Assembly: GCA_031271045.1 (NCBI GenBank)
Contig: JAISWO010000048.1
Location: forward strand, 1-56,247
DNA length: 56,247 nucleotides
Direction: 5' to 3'
DNA from: Tannerellaceae bacterium
Lineage (GTDB): Bacteria > Bacteroidota > Bacteroidia > Bacteroidales > Tannerellaceae
Shown one piece after another: positions 35,876 through 41,709 of this stretch. Every line of letters begins with the position of its first letter. Positions within the stretch are counted from its first letter, which is position 1. The translations under genes were made by a program, and so were the position numbers. A model generated the notes under the pieces. The model did not search any database and had not been told where the DNA came from. It was given only the letters and a program-made list of their open reading frames with translations.

Positions 35876-37240
35876 CTACAATGTCGGATCGCAGAGATCG
35901 GGAAACTTTTGCTCATTTTCCGGTATCTCTGTTTCCATGACAGGAAAAGCCGGGGAGTCTTCGACAGTATCGGCGAGGCGTTCTTCGACCTTGGCGAAGA
36001 AGTTCTTCACAAAAGAGGTGCGCTTGTCGTTGAAGGGATCGCTTTTGGTGTAGGAAGTGCTGTATACTTTGCGGACGTCTTCGAGATGGAGTTCGTCGAA
36101 CAGGATTTGCTTCAGCAGGGGGATCTGTTTGATGTCGACGTCGTAGAAGAAGCTCAGTTTGTCCATGCCGAGGTGTCTGAGGTCTTCCTGCGAGAAGCGC
36201 AGGCGCTTGCGGAGGTGTTCACCTTCGGGCATACGTTCGTTGAACATGGGCAGGAAGGTCAGCACGATCAGGTTATCGCCGTCTATGGTGAAGGCGAAAT
36301 AGCCGAGGGTCCTCTCATAAGGGCCTTGTGGCATGACGTAGGCGATGTACAGCCTTCCGTCGGCTCCGCGAATGACCTTTTGTACGTACATGAGCGAAAG
36401 GAGGATGCTCTGGTTGCGCACGACGGCGTGGAGCGTGTCGATACGTTCTTTGAGGCGGTGCAGGGCGTGCGACTGGATGTAGATATCTAATTTGCGGTCG
36501 TTGTCGACATCGGGGAAGAGTTTGCTCATGGCGATGGTGGCGCCGGTGCAGGAGGTTTCGCCCATGGGGCCCTGGAGTACGCGGTATGCGAGATGTTCTT
36601 TGCCGTAGTAGGTGAATCGCATGGACTGACATTCGTGCGTTGTGATGTACTCCCAGTGGTGTACGAGGGCCCGGCCGACCAGGACCTCCGGCCGGATCTG
36701 CGCCAGTCCGTAGATGCGGAAGTTGGGTTGCGAGAGCGACATGAGGGAGATCCTGATTGTTTCGGCGATCATCATCTGCCCCTTCATGGTGATTTCGCTT
36801 TCCTTCAGGGTGGCGAGCAGTTGTCTGGCTACGTCATCTTGCGGCGGCGGCAGGCGGTTGCCTTTTACGATGGCATTGAGCATCATCTCCAGGCACTGTC
36901 CGACGGTCATGATTTCCATCCACGTGACGCCGAGTTCTTCGTCGAAGATGTCTCTTTTCAGGCACATGGTCACACTGCCCTGGATGTAGTCCAGGAAAGA
37001 CCTGGGCACTTTGTGTCCTTGCATGGCTGCGACGTAGGGCGGCGTGACGGTGACGCAGAACAGGTCTTGTTTTTGGCGTTTGGTGAACGCGTCGAGGAGT
37101 TTTTCGTCTCCGTCTATGGCCCGGATGATGCGTTTGGCGGTAGCATAGCAGGCTTCCATATAGGCTTGGCTATGTTTGTAGCCGCTTTGCGGGGCCGGGG
37201 GCGCTTTCTGCGCTTTTTTTCTTTTCTTATTCTTCGCCAT
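35876..37240 (-). CDS. unrecognised protein, tandem paralog 1 of 3
   Basis: A 454-residue protein I do not recognise. It begins with a lysine-rich segment (MAKNKKRKK), has no signal peptide or membrane helix, and looks cytoplasmic. Shared with its two neighbours are KHSQAYMEACYATAKRIIRA (22-41), SLSQPNFRIYGL (about 168-179), YITTHEC (198-204), YIQSHALHRLKERID (254-268), GYFAFTIDGDNLIVLTFLPMF (near 313-333) and the C-terminal FFYDVDI and KNFFAKVEE blocks. The HxxxRxxER helix followed by strands ending in VLTF recalls RelE/DUF4258-type domains, but this is only a pattern impression. Its ATG overlaps the stop of paralog 2 by 14 nt. The acidic tail (about 420-454) is unique to this copy. Confidence 0.85.
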   Translation of the reverse strand: MAKNKKRKKAQKAPPAPQSGYKHSQAYMEACYATAKRIIRAIDGDEKLLDAFTKRQKQDLFCVTVTPPYVAAMQGHKVPRSFLDYIQGSVTMCLKRDIFDEELGVTWMEIMTVGQCLEMMLNAIVKGNRLPPPQDDVARQLLATLKESEITMKGQMMIAETIRISLMSLSQPNFRIYGLAQIRPEVLVGRALVHHWEYITTHECQSMRFTYYGKEHLAYRVLQGPMGETSCTGATIAMSKLFPDVDNDRKLDIYIQSHALHRLKERIDTLHAVVRNQSILLSLMYVQKVIRGADGRLYIAYVMPQGPYERTLGYFAFTIDGDNLIVLTFLPMFNERMPEGEHLRKRLRFSQEDLRHLGMDKLSFFYDVDIKQIPLLKQILFDELHLEDVRKVYSTSYTKSDPFNDKRTSFVKNFFAKVEERLADTVEDSPAFPVMETEIPENEQKFPDLCDPTL

Positions 37241-38516
37241 GGTCGGGTTGTATGTCGTTTGTTTCTATTTTGCTGAAGAAATTCTTCACGAAAGACGTAC
37301 GTTTTCCGATGAGCGCCTGGTCTTTGTCGCAGAAGGTTTTGTAGAGGTCGCGGATATATTCGAGATGCAGTTCGTCGAACAGGACTTTCTTCAGGGCGGG
37401 GATCTGGTCGATGTCGACGTCGAAGAAGAAGCTCAGTCTGTCCATTCCGAGGTATGTGACGTCTTCCTGCGAGAGTTGGAGGCGTTCGCTGAGGATTTTT
37501 CCTTCGGGCACACGTTGGCTGAACAGGGGGAGGAAGGTCAGTACGATCAGGTTGTTGCCTTTGACGGTAAAGGCGAAATAGCCGAGGTGGAGTTCTACGT
37601 TGGTTTCGGGCAGGAAATAGGGGATGTATAGTTTTCCGTCGGCTCCGCGTATGGTTTTTGAGCACATGAGCGAGAGGTAGATGTATTGGTTGCGGATGAC
37701 CGGGTATATTGCGTCGACTCGTTCTTTGAGCCGGTGCAGGGCGTGCGCCTGTATGTAGATGTCCATTTGCATTTCGTGCCGGGCGCCCGGTATGACTTCG
37801 TCTTTGGGGATGTAGGCGGCGGCGCTGGGAAATTCGCTTATTGGGGCGAGGAATATGCGGTATGCGAGGTGTTCCTTTCCGTGGTGCGTGAAATGCAGTT
37901 TCTGACATTCGTGGGTGGTGATGTATTGCATTTGCTGAACAACGGGTCGGTCTATCAGCGCTTCGGGCTGTACGGTATCCAGTCCGTAGATGCGGAAGTT
38001 GGGTTGCGAGAGCGACATGAGGGAGATCCGGATCGCGCCTACGACCTTCAGTTGGCTATCGGCAAAGATATGTTTCTCATGAAAGACGTCAAGCAGGTGT
38101 TTTACGATGTCTATTTGTGGCGACGGCAGGTAGTTCCTGTTTGCTTCGGCATCGAACGACAGCAACAGGCATTGCCCGACGGTCACGATGTCCATATAGG
38201 ACACTCCATGTTCTTCGTTAAAGGGTTTTAATCTCATAAAATCCGTCAGGTTCTCCTGTATATAGCGAAGGAAAGGCTTCGGCACTTTGTGTCCGCGCTT
38301 TGCGGCGACGTATGGAGGGGTGATGGTGATGCGGAACAGGTCTTTTTTCTGGCGTTTGGTGAACGCATCAAACAGCGTTTCGTCTTCGCCTACTGCCCGG
38401 ATGATGCGCTTCGCGGTGGCATAGCAGGTTTCCAGGTAACTTTGGCTATGTTTGAATCCGGTGTGCGATGAGTGCGGTGTTTTCGACGGTTTCTTTCTTT
38501 TCTTATTCTTCGCCAT
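37227..38516 (-). CDS. unrecognised protein, tandem paralog 2 of 3
   Basis: A 429-residue member of the same unknown family, the shortest because it lacks a long C-terminal tail and ends PDHGEE. It keeps all the shared blocks: KHSQSYLETCYATAKRIIRA (22-41), SLSQPNFRIYGL (168-179), YITTHECQKLHF (198-209), YIQAHALHRLKERVD (254-268) and LGYFAFTVKGNNLIVLTF (311-328). The region 205-250 between blocks is the most divergent part. It overlaps both neighbours by 14 nt with the same junction (CAT GGC GAA GAA TAA over ATG GCG AAG AAT AAG), so the three proteins should be made together by translational coupling. Confidence 0.85.
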   Translation of the reverse strand: MAKNKKRKKPSKTPHSSHTGFKHSQSYLETCYATAKRIIRAVGEDETLFDAFTKRQKKDLFRITITPPYVAAKRGHKVPKPFLRYIQENLTDFMRLKPFNEEHGVSYMDIVTVGQCLLLSFDAEANRNYLPSPQIDIVKHLLDVFHEKHIFADSQLKVVGAIRISLMSLSQPNFRIYGLDTVQPEALIDRPVVQQMQYITTHECQKLHFTHHGKEHLAYRIFLAPISEFPSAAAYIPKDEVIPGARHEMQMDIYIQAHALHRLKERVDAIYPVIRNQYIYLSLMCSKTIRGADGKLYIPYFLPETNVELHLGYFAFTVKGNNLIVLTFLPLFSQRVPEGKILSERLQLSQEDVTYLGMDRLSFFFDVDIDQIPALKKVLFDELHLEYIRDLYKTFCDKDQALIGKRTSFVKNFFSKIETNDIQPDHGEE

Positions 38517-39867
38517 GGTCGGGTATATTTTCTTGTATGGTTTCTTGTATATCTTCTTCTATGGTTTCCTGCATGGTTTCCTGCATGGTTTCCTGCATAC
38601 TTTCTTCTATTTTAGCAAAGAAGTGCTTTACGAAAGCCGTGCGTTTTTCATTGAAAGGTTCTTCTTTGGTGTAGGCTGTGCTGTATAGCTTGCGGATGTA
38701 ATTGAGGTGCAGTTTGTCAAACAGGACTTTCTTCAGCATGGGGATTTGTTCGATATCGACGTCGTAGAAGAAGCTCAGTTTGTCCATGCCGAGGTGTTTG
38801 ATGTCTTCATGCGAGAGGTGGAGTTGTTCGTAGAAGACTTTTCCTTCGGGCACGTGCTGGCTGAGCAGGGGGAGGAAGGTCAGAACGAGCAGGTTGCCGC
38901 CTTCGATAGTGAAGGCGAAATAGCCGATGATTCTCTCGTGGGATGCTTGTGGCATGACGTAGGCAAGGTATACTCGTCCATCACATTCTATGACCTTTTG
39001 CGTATACATGAGCGAGAGTAATACCAACTGGTTGCGGACGGTTGGGTGGAGCGTATCGATGCGTTCTTTCAGGCGGTGCAGGGCGTGCGACTGGATATAG
39101 ATGTCGAGCAGGCGGTCGTATTTCGGCCTGGTGTCGGGGAAGAGTTTGCTTCTTGGTATGATGCCGCCGATACATTCGGTTTCTTCGCCCATCGGTCCGA
39201 CGAGTACGCGGAAGGCGACGCGCTCTTTGTTGTGGTACGTGAAATGCAGTTTCTGACATTCGTGGGTCGTAATGTACTGCATGTTCTGGAGCACCGGCCT
39301 GTTGGTTGCCATCACGGTTTGGAGCGCATCGAGTCCGTAGGTGCGGAAGTTCGGTTGCGAGAGCGACAAGAGCGAGACTTTGACCGAGTCTATGATCAGT
39401 CGCTGGCTTTCCGAGAAAATATCTTCTTTCCTGAAGACGGCGAGCAGGCGTTTGACAACGGTCATTTGCGGCGGCACCATGCGGTCAAGCTCTTCTTCAG
39501 CTTCGAGGGAGAGTATCAGGCATTGTCCGACGGTCACGATGTCCATCCATGTCACGCCAAATTCTTCGTTATATACTTTCCGTTTCAGGTACATCGTCAA
39601 ATTCTCTTGTATATAGAGCAGGAATGTCTTCGGCACTTTGTGTCCTTGCTTTGCCGCCACATAGGGAGGTGAAATTACGATGCGAAACAGGTCTTGTTTC
39701 TGGCGTTTGGTAAACACATCCAGCAGGGCGTCGTCTTCGCCCACTGCCCGGATGATGCGCCGCGCGGTGGCGTAGCAGGCATCCAGATAACTCTGAGAGT
39801 GTTTGAGCGTAAGGTGTGAAGGCGGCGCCGCCCTCTGTACTTTCTTTCTTTTCTTATTCTTAGCCAT
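38503..39867 (-). CDS. unrecognised protein, tandem paralog 3 of 3 (first in operon)
   Basis: A 454-residue member of the unknown family and the promoter-proximal gene. The frame is open to 39987, but ATG 39867 is chosen because it begins MAKNKKRKK like both paralogs and lies just downstream of a good -7 element. It carries the shared blocks, including YIQSHALHRLKERID and GYFAFTIEGGNLLVLTF. The C-terminal tail has tandem QET repeats (12-bp DNA repeat, 38563-38598), then PDHGEE as in paralog 2. The 3' end overlaps paralog 2 by 14 nt. Function unknown; linkage to a serine recombinase suggests an accessory, possibly phase-variable or horizontally acquired module. Confidence 0.85.
   Translation of the reverse strand: MAKNKKRKKVQRAAPPSHLTLKHSQSYLDACYATARRIIRAVGEDDALLDVFTKRQKQDLFRIVISPPYVAAKQGHKVPKTFLLYIQENLTMYLKRKVYNEEFGVTWMDIVTVGQCLILSLEAEEELDRMVPPQMTVVKRLLAVFRKEDIFSESQRLIIDSVKVSLLSLSQPNFRTYGLDALQTVMATNRPVLQNMQYITTHECQKLHFTYHNKERVAFRVLVGPMGEETECIGGIIPRSKLFPDTRPKYDRLLDIYIQSHALHRLKERIDTLHPTVRNQLVLLSLMYTQKVIECDGRVYLAYVMPQASHERIIGYFAFTIEGGNLLVLTFLPLLSQHVPEGKVFYEQLHLSHEDIKHLGMDKLSFFYDVDIEQIPMLKKVLFDKLHLNYIRKLYSTAYTKEEPFNEKRTAFVKHFFAKIEESMQETMQETMQETIEEDIQETIQENIPDHGEE
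38563..38598 (-). repeat. in-gene 12-bp repeats in paralog 3
   Basis: Three perfect copies of GGTTTCCTGCAT (plus-strand reading) encode MQET repeats at the C-terminal tail, with degenerate copies on the 3' side (38525-38562). As 12 is a multiple of three, slippage would change tail length without shifting frame. Confidence 0.9.
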
Positions 39868-39873
39868 AGTTTC

Positions 39874-39920
39874 ATTCGATTTTAATTTGTTTCGTGACAA
39901 AGTTAAGTGAAAAATCGAAT
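39874..39920. promoter_or_regulatory. 10-bp inverted repeat bracketing the paralog-operon promoter
   Basis: ATTCGATTTT (39874-39883) and its exact complement AAAATCGAAT (39911-39920) flank 27 bp. On the minus strand the spacer holds TAACTTTGT (39905-39897), an exact match to TAnnTTTGY, 30 bp before the paralog 3 ATG. The arms could be an operator pair or recombination sites of the adjacent serine recombinase. The spacer is very short for an invertible segment, so an operator is the safer reading. Confidence 0.6.
39897..39905 (-). promoter_or_regulatory. -7 element of the three-paralog operon
   Basis: TAACTTTGT on the minus strand matches TAnnTTTGY exactly; the predicted transcript start is near 39890, leaving a leader of about 23 nt before ATG 39867. 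The -33 region overlaps the outer arm of the inverted repeat and has no clear TTTG. Confidence 0.55.
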
Positions 39921-39951
39921 AATCGGGGAAACACCAATTCCTTCGGTCATC

Positions 39952-40008
39952 CCCTCTTCCCCCGGGCGCCCGGGCCTTTCCCCGCAAGGGAGGCGACCGG
40001 GGGAGAGG
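39952..40008 (-). terminator. GC-rich hairpin after the recombinase gene
   Basis: The arms CCTCTTCCCCCGGGCGCC (39953-39970) and GGCGACCGGGGGAGAGG (39992-40008) pair almost fully. A perfect 14-bp palindrome CCCGGGCGCCCGGG lies within. It starts 2 bp past the recombinase stop. It has no T-tract and is far richer in GC than its surroundings, so it may be a small dispersed element rather than a plain terminator. Confidence 0.5.
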
Positions 40009-40010
40009 TT

Positions 40011-40601
40011 TCAGAGTTCTTTCACAAACTGTATTACCGTAAGCCGGTGTACTCCCAGCGCCCTCGCAATAGCGCTTTTCGAGAGCTTTTTCTCCAACAT
40101 CATTTTTATCTCGGCTTCCTTACCGGTCAACTTTCTGGTTTTGGATTTGCTTCCTTTGGGCCGGCCCAAGGTCACGCCTTCGGCCCGTTTGCGGGCGAGG
40201 GCCTCTTTGGTGCGCTGCGAGATCAGGTTGCGTTCAATTTCTGCGGAAAGTCCGAAAGCGAAAGCAAGCACCTTGGAATTGATGTCGTTACCCAAGCGGT
40301 AATTATCTTTGATCGTCCATACCCGGACGTCGCGCTCCATACATTTATGCAGAAGGCTCATGATCATAAGCAGATTCCTGCCCAGTCGCGAGAGTTCTGA
40401 GCAAATCAGTATATCGTCCCTTTTCATTTTCCTGAGAAGCTTGCCGAGCTTCCTGTCTTTTATGTTTTTTACTCCTGAGATCGTTTCCTCAATCCACCGG
40501 TCGACGGTCATTACGTTTTTCTGACAAAATTGATTGATCTCGAAACGTTGGTTTTCTACTGTTTGTCTTTCGGTACTTACCCGAATGTAACCATAAATCA
40601 T
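40011..40601 (-). CDS. serine site-specific recombinase (resolvase/DNA invertase)
   Basis: A 196-residue small serine recombinase. The catalytic serine is S9 in YIRVSTERQT, with conserved SELSRLGRN near 69-77 and RTKEALARKRAEGVTLGRP at the linker. A C-terminal helix-turn-helix (KSAIARALGVHRLTVIQF, about 173-190) binds the crossover site. It resembles DNA invertases that switch promoters in Bacteroides (the Mpi type) and also plasmid or transposon resolvases; the two roles cannot be told apart here. Only a 10-bp inverted repeat nearby suggests a local target. It is transcribed toward the three paralogs but separated from them by the GC-rich hairpin. Confidence 0.93.
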   Translation of the reverse strand: MIYGYIRVSTERQTVENQRFEINQFCQKNVMTVDRWIEETISGVKNIKDRKLGKLLRKMKRDDILICSELSRLGRNLLMIMSLLHKCMERDVRVWTIKDNYRLGNDINSKVLAFAFGLSAEIERNLISQRTKEALARKRAEGVTLGRPKGSKSKTRKLTGKEAEIKMMLEKKLSKSAIARALGVHRLTVIQFVKEL

Positions 40602-40614
40602 ATTATTTTTTATT

Positions 40615-40629
40615 TTAGTTTGAAACTAA
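40615..40629. promoter_or_regulatory. palindrome upstream of the recombinase gene
   Basis: TTAGTTT-G-AAACTAA, a perfect 7-bp inverted repeat around one base, 13 bp before the recombinase ATG. It could be an autoregulatory or crossover site. The rest of the 40602-40775 gap shows a second weak symmetry (ATAAGG...CCTTAT, near 40660-40690) and the promoter of the next gene. Confidence 0.45.
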
Positions 40630-40760
40630 TATCAAATGCAAAGTGGCAGGGTATAATAATGTATAAGGTATATGGCAGATTTGCCTTATGATGCGATGTA
40701 AATACAATCTGTTTCTCCATAATTCATAACTCCAGGTTGCAAATCTACTGAATATTTTGC

Positions 40761-40769
40761 TACTTTCGC
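40761..40769 (+). promoter_or_regulatory. candidate promoter of the radical SAM gene
   Basis: TACTTTCGC is one mismatch from TAnnTTTGY, with TTGC 20 bp upstream (40737-40740). It lies only 6 bp from the start codon, so the message would be nearly leaderless. Confidence 0.3.
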
Positions 40770-40775
40770 ACGGTG

Positions 40776-41702
40776 ATGAAACGATACAGGGATTTCGGAA
40801 GTTTTTTGGAAGAGACATTTCCATTCAAGGTGCAGAAAATATCCGTGAATGCAGGCTTTAGCTGTCCTAACCGCGACGGCACGAAAGGATGGGGAGGATG
40901 CACCTATTGCAACAATCAGACCTTCAGTCCCGCCTACTGCCATACGGGGCAAACGGTGAGTGAACAGATGGAATCCGGCATCCGCTTCTTCTCCGGCAAA
41001 TATCCTGACATGAAATACTTAGCCTACTTCCAGGCCTATACCAACACATACGCATCCATCGGCAGCCTCATCCGCAAATACGAAGAAGCGCTCGCCTTTC
41101 CCCATGTAGCCGGCCTGATCGTCGGCACCCGCCCGGACTGCATGCCGGAGGAATTGCTCCGCTACTTTGCCGGCCTGGCACGCAGGACGTTCGTACTCAT
41201 CGAATACGGCATAGAAAGCACCCTCGATACGACGCTCCGCCACATCAACCGCGGACATACGCATGCCCAGTCGGAAGATGCCATACGCCGCACCGCCGAC
41301 CAGGGCGTCCTCACCGGCGCACACCTCATCCTGGGCCTGCCCGGTGAAAGCCGCGACGAGATACTCCGGCATGCCGACATCCTGTCCGGCTTGCCCCTCA
41401 CGACCCTCAAGCTACACCAATTGCAACTGATACGTCACACACGTATGGCAAGCGAATACGCCGAACGCCCCGAAAGGTTTCATATTCCGACCATCGACGA
41501 ATACATCGACCTGGTCATCGACTTCCTGGAAAGGCTGAACCCGGCGACCGTCGTCGAACGCTTCGTCTCGCAATCGCCCAAGGAACTGCTCATCGCGCCG
41601 GACTGGGGACTGAAAAACTACGTCATCACCGCGAAAGTGCATCGCCGCCTGGCCGAACGCAACACCCGGCAAGGCCGGTTACAACAAGCATACTATAATT
41701 AA
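40776..41702 (+). CDS. YhcC-family radical SAM protein
   Basis: About 308 residues. GTG 40773 and ATG 40776 are both in frame; ATG is preferred. The family's unusual cluster motif is seen: C30 in SCPNRDGTKG, then C42 and C45 in GGCTYC, instead of the common CxxxCxxC. Other family segments are AYFQAYTNTYA near 86-96, GTRPDCMPEELL near 114-125, EYGIESTLDTTLRHINRGH near 143-161 and GAHLILGLPGES near 182-193. Proteins of this type bind a 4Fe-4S cluster and SAM; the substrate is not firmly known. It lies divergent from the recombinase and 7 bp upstream of the calcium ATPase gene, so those two are probably cotranscribed. Confidence 0.9.
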   Translation: MKRYRDFGSFLEETFPFKVQKISVNAGFSCPNRDGTKGWGGCTYCNNQTFSPAYCHTGQTVSEQMESGIRFFSGKYPDMKYLAYFQAYTNTYASIGSLIRKYEEALAFPHVAGLIVGTRPDCMPEELLRYFAGLARRTFVLIEYGIESTLDTTLRHINRGHTHAQSEDAIRRTADQGVLTGAHLILGLPGESRDEILRHADILSGLPLTTLKLHQLQLIRHTRMASEYAERPERFHIPTIDEYIDLVIDFLERLNPATVVERFVSQSPKELLIAPDWGLKNYVITAKVHRRLAERNTRQGRLQQAYYN

Positions 41703-41709
41703 TATAAAC

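Noticed and set aside
35032-36053. Frames across array 3 reading MEKPFQNEFAFPEN-type repeats
   Set aside because: A one-base deletion in unit five breaks the frame, and the reverse frame is equally open.
39884-39910. Firm call of an invertible promoter
   Set aside because: A 27-bp segment is very short for inversion by this enzyme class; kept only as a hypothesis.
39868-39987. Longer N-terminus of paralog 3 from 39987
   Set aside because: It crosses the promoter and lacks similarity to the other two paralogs, which begin at MAKNKK.
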